The translations under genes and the position numbers were made by a program. Of a stretch of 58,562 bases of DNA, positions 1-7,165 are shown piece after piece. Under the pieces are notes generated by a model. The model was not told where the DNA came from, searched no databases, and was given only the letters and a program-made list of their open reading frames with translations. The stretch spans positions 1 to 58,562 of the forward strand of contig JAFUSA010000020.1 of the NCBI GenBank assembly GCA_017480745.1, in the 5' to 3' direction. Source of the DNA: Alphaproteobacteria bacterium (GTDB lineage: Bacteria; Pseudomonadota; Alphaproteobacteria; RF32; CAG-239). The first letter of the stretch is position 1, and each line of letters opens with the position of its first letter.

Positions 1-3
1 CAT
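1..3 (-). CDS. Start codon of a gene running out of the window
   Basis: Only the start codon (CAT on the plus strand) is in the window. The minus-strand sequence before it is a textbook Shine-Dalgarno, AAAGGAGG, about seven bases upstream, so a real gene very likely begins here and runs left. It lies downstream of pal in the same direction; in many Gram-negatives cpoB/ybgF sits there, but nothing here identifies it. Confidence 0.5.
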
Positions 4-6
4 TTT

Positions 7-75
7 AAAACCTCCTTTATATTATTTTGTTACTCAGTGGTCAGACTGTCTAACTCTTTATATAAAGGAGGTTTT
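7..75 (-). promoter_or_regulatory. 16-bp perfect hairpin that buries the ribosome binding site of the left-hand gene
   Basis: Positions 7-22 and 60-75 are perfect 16-base inverted repeats separated by 37 bases. In the minus-strand mRNA the 5' arm is an exact anti-Shine-Dalgarno and the 3' arm contains the AAAGGAGG site of the gene starting at 3. The loop holds a smaller CAGT/ACTG hairpin. The arrangement predicts translation blocked unless the stem is opened or replaced by another fold. What opens it cannot be seen here. Confidence 0.6.
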
Positions 76-101
76 ATGATGTAAAGCTGTAAGCTTTCCG
101 G

Positions 102-132
102 AACCCCCAGACTATCTGGGGGTTTTCTTTTT
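102..132 (+). terminator. Intrinsic terminator, plus strand
   Basis: The arms CCCCCAGA (104-111) and TCTGGGGG (115-122) form an 8-bp stem with a 3-nt loop, followed by a T-rich run at 123-132. No obvious plus-strand gene precedes it within the window. Confidence 0.75.
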
Positions 133-134
133 AC

Positions 135-170
135 AAAAAAAATGCCGCCCTTACGGAACGGCATTTTTTT
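135..170. terminator. Bidirectional terminator downstream of pal
   Basis: An A-run plus ATGCCG (142-147) pairs with CGGCAT plus a T-run (159-170). It lies 17 bases past the pal stop codon, so it can end pal transcription on the minus strand, and it also works as a terminator on the plus strand. Confidence 0.75.
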
Positions 171-186
171 CTAATCTAATCTCAGA

Positions 187-651
187 TTATTCAGCAGAAC
201 TGATAACAGTTACAGCTCTACGATTTTGAGCCCAAGCAGCTTCGTTGCTACCAAATACGGCCGGTCTTTCTTTACCATAAGAAATGGTAGAAATTCTGTC
301 TTCGGCAATACCCTGAGATACTAAGTATTGTTTAACAGCGTTGGCACGACGTTCACCCAAAGCTAAGTTGTATTCACGAGTACCACGTTCATCGCAGTAA
401 CCTTGAACAATAACGTTTACATCGTCATGATTCTTCAACCATTCAACTTGAGTATCCAAAGCAGCAACAGCTTCAGAAGACAAAGCAGAGCTATCAAAAG
501 CAAAGAATACTGTATCGGTTGAATTTTCGGCAAAGTCACGAGCTAATCTGGATTCGCAGTCAGCTCCGCTGAACAAACCGCCGTCCATACCCAAAGCCGA
601 ACAGCCGGATAATGCCAAAACAGCCACAAACAAACTTAAAAGTTTTTTCAT
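187..651 (-). CDS. pal: Peptidoglycan-associated lipoprotein Pal
   Basis: This outer-membrane lipoprotein is 154 residues long. It has a signal peptide with lipobox LSGC (Cys17) and a C-terminal OmpA-like peptidoglycan-binding domain (about residues 45-150) with the family signatures FAFDSS and GYCDERGTREYN. Pal anchors the outer membrane to peptidoglycan and partners with TolB in the Tol-Pal envelope-constriction machine. The length is normal, and the start is set by GGAGAAAATAAA before the ATG. tolB, usually directly upstream, is not here: accA lies divergently on the other side of a 302-bp gap, so pal appears separated from tolQRAB. Confidence 0.95.
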   Translation of the reverse strand: MKKLLSLFVAVLALSGCSALGMDGGLFSGADCESRLARDFAENSTDTVFFAFDSSALSSEAVAALDTQVEWLKNHDDVNVIVQGYCDERGTREYNLALGERRANAVKQYLVSQGIAEDRISTISYGKERPAVFGSNEAAWAQNRRAVTVISSAE

Positions 652-953
652 TTTATTTTCTCCATATGGTTTTTTACATTTTTTTAATTACAGTGCTAAT
701 CTAAGCAATATTTGTAAATTTTTCAATAACAAATTTAAAAAAATAGCAATAAAGTTGAAAACTGGGGATTATTTTTATGTATTTTAGTTTTAGAAAAGCA
801 CATAAGCCGATAAATTTATTCAAAGATGTCAAAAATCAGCCGTAGAATTGAAAAAAAACTCACAATGATTAACAACATAAAAATAATTGTTAAACATTTT
901 AAAAAAGTGTGTTAAACTATTTTCTGAATAAAATAAATCATAAGGTCTGAAAT
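652..953. other. AT-rich divergent intergenic region
   Basis: These 302 bases between the divergent pal and accA genes are about 75-80 percent A+T. They must hold both promoters. A 7-bp inverted repeat, TTAACAA/TTGTTAA, lies near 870-894, and a possible accA -35 (TTGTTA) follows it. No ORF, RNA hairpin or repeat family is convincing here. Confidence 0.5.
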
Positions 954-1937
954 ATGAGTGAAAACGAAACGGTAATTCTTGATTTTGAAAAAACTATTGT
1001 GGAAATTGAGGAAAAAATAAATCATTTACAATCAATTACCAAAGATAATGACTTAGATGTCGGCAAAGAAATAAAACGTTTGCAAAAACACCTGAAAACG
1101 CATATGGAGAATGTTTATAAACATTTGACTCCGTGGCAAAAGGCGCAAATAGCTCGGCATCCGGCACGTCCGCACTGTTTAAATTATATCAATGGTCTGA
1201 TTGAAGATTTTGTTTTGTTATGTGGAGATCGCTGTTTTGGCGATGATAAAGCCATTGTCGGCGGAATTGGTAATTTTGAAGGTATTCCTGTTGTTGTTAT
1301 CGGACAGGAAAAAGGCAATGACTTGGATTCGCGCATAAAATATAACTTTGGTATGGCGCGGCCGGAAGGATACCGCAAAGCTCAGCGTCTTATGGATATG
1401 GCCGAAAAGTTCAAACTTCCTGTTTTGACTTTTGTAGATACGGCAGGGGCATATCCGGGGGTTGATGCCGAAGAGCGCGGACAAGCCGAAGCCATTGCAT
1501 CGTCTATTGAAAAGTGTCTGCGCGTTAAAACACCGATTATTGCCACAGTTATTGGAGAAGGCGGATCTGGTGGTGCTATTGCTATTGCTGTTGCCGACAG
1601 AGTTTTAATGTTGGAACATTCAATTTATTCCGTTATATCACCGGAAGGATGTGCTTCTATTTTGTGGCGTTCGGCAGAAAAAACCAAAGAAGCCACCGAA
1701 GCCTTACATTTAACAGCACAAGATTTGCGCAAATTAGGAATTATTGATGAGATAGTGCCGGAGCCGCTGGGTGGCGCACATCGAGATTCGCAACAAGCCA
1801 TTGAATTTTTGCGTGTTGCCATAAAACGCAACCTGCAAGAGTTAGTCGGTACAAATTATACAAAGTTAAAAAAAGCGCGCACCAACAAATTTATGAACAT
1901 CGGTTCACAGTTTGTGCAAGCCACAACTATAAAATAA
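954..1937 (+). CDS. accA: Acetyl-CoA carboxylase, carboxyltransferase alpha subunit
   Basis: AccA pairs with AccD to transfer the carboxyl group from biotinylated AccB to acetyl-CoA, giving malonyl-CoA, the first committed step of fatty acid synthesis. At 327 residues it has the usual length (about 315-320). It shows the helical N-terminus (EKTIVEIEEKINHLQ), PWQKAQIARHPARPH, the LCGDRCFGDD segment, and the crotonase-fold oxyanion glycines in GEGGSGGAIAIA. The ATG at 954 is preceded by AAGGTCTGAA. A small ankyrin gene follows 10 bp later, probably co-transcribed. Confidence 0.96.
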   Translation: MSENETVILDFEKTIVEIEEKINHLQSITKDNDLDVGKEIKRLQKHLKTHMENVYKHLTPWQKAQIARHPARPHCLNYINGLIEDFVLLCGDRCFGDDKAIVGGIGNFEGIPVVVIGQEKGNDLDSRIKYNFGMARPEGYRKAQRLMDMAEKFKLPVLTFVDTAGAYPGVDAEERGQAEAIASSIEKCLRVKTPIIATVIGEGGSGGAIAIAVADRVLMLEHSIYSVISPEGCASILWRSAEKTKEATEALHLTAQDLRKLGIIDEIVPEPLGGAHRDSQQAIEFLRVAIKRNLQELVGTNYTKLKKARTNKFMNIGSQFVQATTIK

Positions 1938-1947
1938 AGGAAAAATC

Positions 1948-2658
1948 ATGTTAAAAAATTTATTCATCATTGTTGTATCGCTCGTGGCTATTTTGGTGGG
2001 AGCTGCTTATTATGCTTATACTCAGCGCGATAAAATTGCCGAAAAAGTAGTGGAATACACCATGCAAAGCCTGACCGGAACATCAGTAGCGGTAAACAAT
2101 GAACAAAACGGAGAACAAAATTGGGTAAATGCATTGATTGACGCTGGCTCTAAAACAATGCAAACGGCTCTTGATGAAGCCGTTTCCAAGCAAGGTAATG
2201 AAGCGCCGGCTAAAAATAACAACAATCGTGCTCCGGGGCTTGCTACTATGGCAGAAATGTTTGCCAATGGAACCAACGGACAAAGCGGAGTCGACTTAAA
2301 TCAAATGGCGCAGGCTTTTGTTAATTCGTTAGGGATTGACAGCAAAGAAGTTATTACCGGCAATGATATCAATGCTCATGACACAAAAGGACGCACATTA
2401 TTAATGAATGTTTGTCGAACAGATATTGCGACGGAAGCCTTGGATATGATGTTAAAATATGGAGCGGATATTAATGCCAAAGACAATAACGGACGAACGG
2501 CTTTAATGTATGCTGTGGCATTCAACCAAAATCCGGAAGTTGTCGCCTATCTTTTGAAACACGGTGCAAATGCTAAAATTACCGATTCGCAGGGTAAAAC
2601 CGCTCTTGATTATGCAAAGAAAGAAGAAATAATCGAGTTATTGAAAAAAGCTATGTAG
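1948..2658 (+). CDS. Membrane-anchored ankyrin-repeat protein
   Basis: The protein has 236 residues with an N-terminal hydrophobic segment (about 5-24), so it is anchored in the inner membrane or exported uncleaved. An Asn/Gln-rich linker follows. At least two ankyrin repeats lie in the last third, recognisable from DTKGRTLLMNVCR, KYGADINAKDNNGRTALMYAV and KHGANAKITDSQGKTALDYA. Ankyrin repeats bind other proteins, but the target is unknown. It starts 10 bp after accA with an AAGGAAAAATC site and ends at a terminator, so the two genes form a unit. No enzyme domain is visible. Confidence 0.8.
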   Translation: MLKNLFIIVVSLVAILVGAAYYAYTQRDKIAEKVVEYTMQSLTGTSVAVNNEQNGEQNWVNALIDAGSKTMQTALDEAVSKQGNEAPAKNNNNRAPGLATMAEMFANGTNGQSGVDLNQMAQAFVNSLGIDSKEVITGNDINAHDTKGRTLLMNVCRTDIATEALDMMLKYGADINAKDNNGRTALMYAVAFNQNPEVVAYLLKHGANAKITDSQGKTALDYAKKEEIIELLKKAM

Positions 2659-2699
2659 CGCCTTAAAAATGCAATTTTAATCTTCAAAAGACTTAATCT

Positions 2700-2731
2700 G
2701 CCGACTTATCTGAGTCGGCGATAGTTTTTTG
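2700..2731 (+). terminator. Terminator of accA-ankyrin unit
   Basis: GCCGACT (2700-2706) pairs with AGTCGGC (2713-2719), and a T-run follows near 2725-2730. It ends the operon just before the promoter of pilin 1. Confidence 0.7.
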
Positions 2732-2750
2732 CGAATTTTACAAAAAGTAT

Positions 2751-2778
2751 TTGACTTCCGCATTTTTTATGATATAGT
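2751..2778 (+). promoter_or_regulatory. Sigma-70 promoter of pilin 1 leader
   Basis: TTGACT (2751-2756), a 16-bp spacer, then TATAGT (2773-2778). The same box, spacing and T-rich spacer recur before the other pilin leaders. The predicted start is near 2785. Confidence 0.8.
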
Positions 2779-2784
2779 GAATAA

Positions 2785-2985
2785 AGAACTTCGGTTCGAG
2801 AGTCTTGAAAAGCTCTTACGTAATTCGATACATGAGTGTCGTTGGTTTATGTTGATTTATCTCCGATTTTGGTTGGGGAGCGCTTTGCGGATGTTCAGGA
2901 ACATTGTTCTAAAGGTTAAGCGGGTCATTTAATTACGTATGATTTTTCAACTCTCCCGGCCGCCGTTTGGTGGTCAATTTTTTTT
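2785..2985 (+). ncRNA. Structured pilin leader RNA, type I (copy 1)
   Basis: Hairpin P1 is GAAC-TTCG-GTTC (2786-2797). The loop of P2 (TTGAAAA, 2805-2811) is complementary to TTTTCAA at 2944-2950. ACGTAATT (2818-2825) is complementary to AATTACGT (2931-2938). A hairpin ending in GGTTGGGGAG can swap its partner for CTCTCCCGGCC, just before the terminal stem GGCCGCC/GGTGGTC (2958-2975), which is followed by eight T residues. The prepilin Shine-Dalgarno lies about 25 bases later. The likely role is cis control of the following pilin by attenuation. Confidence 0.85.
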
Positions 2986-3019
2986 AATATGTTAACCTCT
3001 AATTTTAGGAGATAAAATT

Positions 3020-3739
3020 ATGAAAAACTTTGAAATTAAAAATAATGCTTCTCTCACCCCTTGCGGGAGAGAGAAGGTTTACCAGAACAATTTGGTAAAC
3101 CAAAGTGAGGGGTATTTAAATATATATTCTGCACCCATCACCACAGCTTTCTCCCGCAAGGGGCGAGGGAGACAGTCCGGTCGTTCAATGATAGAAATGT
3201 TAGGCGTTCTCGCTATCATCGGTGTTTTATCCGTAGGCGGCATTGCCGGATATAGCAAGGCGATGACTAAATATCGCATAAATAAAACGATAGAGCAAAT
3301 AACCTTAATTGCCGGTAATATCCGCACCTTTTTTGCCCCGCAAAGGAGTTATGCCGGATTAAATTCAGATAATTACACAGGAAAAGCAATTATCAAAAAA
3401 GCCAAACTTGTGCCCGATGAAATGTGGGATGGTAATGCTATTAAAAATGTTTGGGGTGATAAATTTTTTATAATTACTTACTCAGCAAATGCTTTCACGT
3501 TTCAGATTTATGGTATACCGCAAGAAGCCTGTATTGAAATACTTAGTCAAGATTGGTCTGATTTGAAAGTAAACCACATATGTCATTACGGTCCGCCTAA
3601 ATGTGCAAAAACCCCTCTTGATTTTGATACAATATTGTTACTTTGTAATAAAAGTGATGAGAGTGGTAACCTAATAACCTTAGGTTTTGACACTAAAACC
3701 GTAACAGATGCTGATATAGATGCTTCTATGATTGAATAA
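3020..3739 (+). CDS. Type IV prepilin-like protein (pilin 1)
   Basis: The 239-residue protein has an unusually long prepilin leader of 54 residues ending in Gly54. The processing site is GRSMIEMLGV, with the Glu at +5 that prepilin peptidases need, followed by a hydrophobic helix (about 58-78), the KYRINKTIEQITLIAGN helix, and a variable C-terminal domain with EACIEILSQDW. The extra leader residues are encoded by a palindromic repeat (3048-3171). The start is fixed by AGGAGATAAAATT. Role by family: a subunit of a type IV pilus or type II secretion pseudopilus. It is flanked by unrelated genes and has its own promoter and leader. Confidence 0.85.
   Translation: MKNFEIKNNASLTPCGREKVYQNNLVNQSEGYLNIYSAPITTAFSRKGRGRQSGRSMIEMLGVLAIIGVLSVGGIAGYSKAMTKYRINKTIEQITLIAGNIRTFFAPQRSYAGLNSDNYTGKAIIKKAKLVPDEMWDGNAIKNVWGDKFFIITYSANAFTFQIYGIPQEACIEILSQDWSDLKVNHICHYGPPKCAKTPLDFDTILLLCNKSDESGNLITLGFDTKTVTDADIDASMIE
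3048..3171. repeat. Palindromic element inserted in frame in the prepilin leader
   Basis: CCCCTTGCGGGAGA (3057-3070) and its exact reverse complement (3150-3163) enclose a second nested inverted repeat, GGTTTACCA/TGGTAAACC (3076-3084, 3093-3101). The element is read through in frame between the start codon and the conserved GRSM site. A shorter relative with CCCTTGCGGG occurs in the leader of pilin 7. It resembles the in-frame palindromic elements known from Rickettsia in behaviour, not demonstrably in sequence. Confidence 0.65.
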
Positions 3740-3773
3740 CATAAGATATAAATACGCACGCTACGTGATTTGA

Positions 3774-6700
3774 CTATAAATTATTATCGGCTTCATACAT
3801 TTTTTTAGCACTTAAATAGTCAAATTTTCCGGTGCCTAACAGAGGCGGATTTTTCATAAATCTGACCTCTTTCGGCATACATAGTTCACTTATGCCCTGT
3901 GCTTGAAAATATTTGCGAATTGTTGGCAAATCCGCTTCCTCTGCCGAAGTAATTAGCACTAATTTTTCGCCTTTCTTCTCATCTTCCACAGCAATAATTC
4001 CTTGTTTCGCTTGCGGATATAGCTCATCTAAAAGTTGTTCCACTGCTGTTAAAGAAACCATTTCTCCGCCGATTTTGGCAAAACGCTTGGCGCGCCCCAT
4101 AATTTGCAAAAATCCCTCGTTATCAAAGCTTACAATATCGCCGGTATCATACCATTCCGGTCCTTTTTGAACTGTGTGCGGTTCTTGCGGTAAAATATAG
4201 CCGAACATAACGTTATCACCTTTCAAGAGTAAACGTCCCCCCTCTTCCACTCCGGTAACTTTTTCTAATTTATATTGCTGTTGTGGCAACAAACGCCCAA
4301 CTGTATTTTCCTTAAAATACATCGGAGTATTTACTGATATTACCGGCGAAGTTTCGGTTGTTCCGTATCCTTCCAATATACGCACACCAAATTTTTTCAT
4401 CCACAATTGTGCAGTGCGAGATTTTAATTTTTCGCCACCGACTACGGCAAAGCGAACTGGGAAAAAGTCATACGCATGCGCCATACGTCCATATCCGTAT
4501 AAAAAAGTATCTGTTCCCAAAATGGCTGTTGCCTGCAAATCATAGGCAACTTCCGGTATTATACGATAATGCAAAGGAGACGGATAGAAAAACGTTTTAA
4601 CTCCGTGCAAAAGCGGTAACACGGTACCAACCGTCAAACCGAAAGAATGAAACATCGGTAAGGCATTTAATATTACATCACGAGAATTAAACGGCACAGA
4701 AAGCTGAATTTGTAATACATTGGATTGAATATTTTTGTGAGAAAGTAAAACTGCTTTCGGTAATCCTTCCGAACCGGAGGTAAACAAAATAGCCGCCGGC
4801 TCTTCCGGTATAACTTTTACAGGTTCTCGCAACAAATATTTTTTTAACCCTTTCAACTTAGTGCGCCAGCCGATTTTTGCGGCTAATTCTTCCAAATAAA
4901 TAATATTTACACCTTCCATTTGCAAACATTCAACCAAGCGTTCTAACTTGCCTTGTTCTATAAACTTGTGCGCGGTAACAACCTGTTTTAACCCCACTGT
5001 ATTCAAACATGAGGCAAATTGTTTGTTACCTAGTGAAAAATTGAGCATAACCGGTATTTTTCCGGCTGCATGCAAAGCAAAAAAGCTAATAACTCCCGCC
5101 AAACTATTTGGCAACAAAACACCTATTTTTTTATCGTTACGAAAAATCTGTTTGTAAACTGTCCCCAAAACATATGTTTTGAGCAAAAATTGCGCATATT
5201 TAAGCGTTTTTTTAGCAGTATCAACGGCTATCTTATGCTCGCTACCGTAAAGTTTTTCCGCTTTAAGTAATGTGTTGAAAAGCGGTTCATTAATGTTTGT
5301 GGTTTTATATATCATATCCGCCATAATATCGTGCAACTGCAATGATATTTTATAGCGACGCTCACGCGCTGGCAAATTTTCATCGGCTTTTATATTACAC
5401 GCCGGCAATATCGACAATTTAATTTTGGGAAACATCTTTGTTTTAATGATATCTCCTAAATACGAAAATTTGGAATACTGTGCCCCGTCAATACGCAAAG
5501 GTATAATCTTAGCGCCTGATTTTTGCGCCACAACACCGGCCCCCTCATAAACTTTCATCAACGAACCGGTAACGCTTATTCGCCCTTCCGGAAAAATCAT
5601 TACCGTTCTACCCTTGTTTATTACATCTATTAACGAACGAATAGAAAGCGGATTCGCCGGATTAAGCGGATAAAAATCAACCAATCCGCTGAATATTTTA
5701 ACATACCACTTTGCCCCCCAATCGCTGTCTATGGCAAAAGTTATTTTACGCGGCAAATAGGCTGCCACCAAAACACCGTCCAATAAAGACACGTGATTAG
5801 CAATAATCAAAGCTTTTGTGCCTGCCTTGCGTAAATTTGTCAGCCCATCAACTTTAACCCTGAAAAATAAGTTCAAAACCGTGCAAAATATTGAGCGAAT
5901 CAATGCCTCCGGTAACAACCTACAAATATAAAAAGCCACACCGGCGCTGATTATGGCTATATATAAAAATAAATCAGTGATTTGACATCCGCAAGCCGTT
6001 AAAACTGCCGCAAAAACGGATATACATACCATACCGAGCGAATTTATGATATTATTGCCAGCAATAACCGAAGCCACATACTTTGCCGGCGCTTTTTTTT
6101 GCATTAAAGCGTTTAACGGAACAATATATAAACCACCCATAAAAGCAAAAGCAAATAAACTTACCGAAAGTAAAAAACCGCGCGGTTGCACAATAAAATT
6201 TTTTAACGAAACAGGTTCAATGGTTGCCTCATACCCGCTTGAAAGCAAATAAATTATAAACGCGCATACACTTAACCCGATTGCACTCAACGGCACATAA
6301 ACAACCGAAACCTCTCCTTTGAGCAATTTGTTGCAATAAACAGAACCGAAACCAACTCCAACCGAAAATAAAATTAAAAACATCGTAATAATCTGCGGTT
6401 CAGTATTAAATACCTTGCTGCACAGCGGAAAAAGTTCGGTCAAAAAAAATGCCCCCAAAATCCAAAACCAAGTGGCCCCTATAATGGCTCTGAAAACAAT
6501 TTTATGCGAACGAATAAGGCGTAAATTATCCCTTATTTGATAAAAAATATTGTAATTTAATTTTAAATTGGGTTGCACTCCGCCCGTTTGCGGTATTTTG
6601 TAAGCGGAAAAAATGCCGATTGCAGCACACAATAACAGCAATACTAAACTTGCATTTACCGATAGTATAGTGCCGAGCACAGAACCTAAAATAATTGAAA

Positions 6701-7154
6701 TATAAGTGCTACCTTCAACAAAAGCATTGCCGGCCACTAATTCATCCTCTCGCAGCATTTGTGGCAGCAAAGCATATTTTATCGGTCCAAAAAAGGTTGA
6801 TTGCAACCCCATGAGAAACAGCAAAACAATTAAAAGATTTATATTTTGTAAGCTAAACACTATGCCGGCAAGAAACATTAAAGCAAACTCACTTACTTTT
6901 AAAATACGCGTTAAATAAGCTCTATCAAATTTATCAGCCAACATTCCGGCAAAAGCGGAAAACAGAAAATAAGGCAAAATAAAAATACCGGCAATAATAT
7001 TGCTATATATGCCGACAGTTTGCGAATCTGCCGCCATTTTATAGGCAACAAAAGTCATAAGTGCATTTTTAAACAAATTATCGTTTAATGCCCCAAAAAA
7101 CTGTGTAACCAAGAGCGGAACAAATCTCCGCCCTTGCCAAAACTCCTTATTCAT
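3774..7154 (-). CDS. LplT-Aas fusion: lysophospholipid transporter / acyltransferase / acyl-ACP synthetase
   Basis: This 1126-residue protein fuses three activities used in lysophospholipid repair. Residues about 1-405 are an MFS-type transporter of the LplT kind, starting FWQGRRFVPLLVTQFFGALNDNLFKNA. About 430-620 is a PlsC-type acyltransferase with NHVSLLD (HX4D) near 451 and EGRIS near 523. About 690-1126 is an AMP-forming acyl-ACP synthetase with FTSGSEGLPK near 795, YGTTETSPV and YDTGDIV. It should flip lyso-phosphatidylethanolamine inward and reacylate it. In E. coli lplT and aas are separate neighbouring genes. It starts at ATG 7154 with GGGGAATAA and is followed by no gene in its direction. 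Confidence 0.9.
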   Translation of the reverse strand: MNKEFWQGRRFVPLLVTQFFGALNDNLFKNALMTFVAYKMAADSQTVGIYSNIIAGIFILPYFLFSAFAGMLADKFDRAYLTRILKVSEFALMFLAGIVFSLQNINLLIVLLFLMGLQSTFFGPIKYALLPQMLREDELVAGNAFVEGSTYISIILGSVLGTILSVNASLVLLLLCAAIGIFSAYKIPQTGGVQPNLKLNYNIFYQIRDNLRLIRSHKIVFRAIIGATWFWILGAFFLTELFPLCSKVFNTEPQIITMFLILFSVGVGFGSVYCNKLLKGEVSVVYVPLSAIGLSVCAFIIYLLSSGYEATIEPVSLKNFIVQPRGFLLSVSLFAFAFMGGLYIVPLNALMQKKAPAKYVASVIAGNNIINSLGMVCISVFAAVLTACGCQITDLFLYIAIISAGVAFYICRLLPEALIRSIFCTVLNLFFRVKVDGLTNLRKAGTKALIIANHVSLLDGVLVAAYLPRKITFAIDSDWGAKWYVKIFSGLVDFYPLNPANPLSIRSLIDVINKGRTVMIFPEGRISVTGSLMKVYEGAGVVAQKSGAKIIPLRIDGAQYSKFSYLGDIIKTKMFPKIKLSILPACNIKADENLPARERRYKISLQLHDIMADMIYKTTNINEPLFNTLLKAEKLYGSEHKIAVDTAKKTLKYAQFLLKTYVLGTVYKQIFRNDKKIGVLLPNSLAGVISFFALHAAGKIPVMLNFSLGNKQFASCLNTVGLKQVVTAHKFIEQGKLERLVECLQMEGVNIIYLEELAAKIGWRTKLKGLKKYLLREPVKVIPEEPAAILFTSGSEGLPKAVLLSHKNIQSNVLQIQLSVPFNSRDVILNALPMFHSFGLTVGTVLPLLHGVKTFFYPSPLHYRIIPEVAYDLQATAILGTDTFLYGYGRMAHAYDFFPVRFAVVGGEKLKSRTAQLWMKKFGVRILEGYGTTETSPVISVNTPMYFKENTVGRLLPQQQYKLEKVTGVEEGGRLLLKGDNVMFGYILPQEPHTVQKGPEWYDTGDIVSFDNEGFLQIMGRAKRFAKIGGEMVSLTAVEQLLDELYPQAKQGIIAVEDEKKGEKLVLITSAEEADLPTIRKYFQAQGISELCMPKEVRFMKNPPLLGTGKFDYLSAKKMYEADNNL

Positions 7155-7165
7155 TTATTCCCCGC

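Noticed and set aside
2729..2932. 67-codon ORF between the ankyrin gene and pilin 1
   Set aside because: It begins upstream of the pilin 1 promoter and runs through most of the leader RNA. The other eight leaders lack a matching ORF, and RNA pairing, not protein, is conserved.
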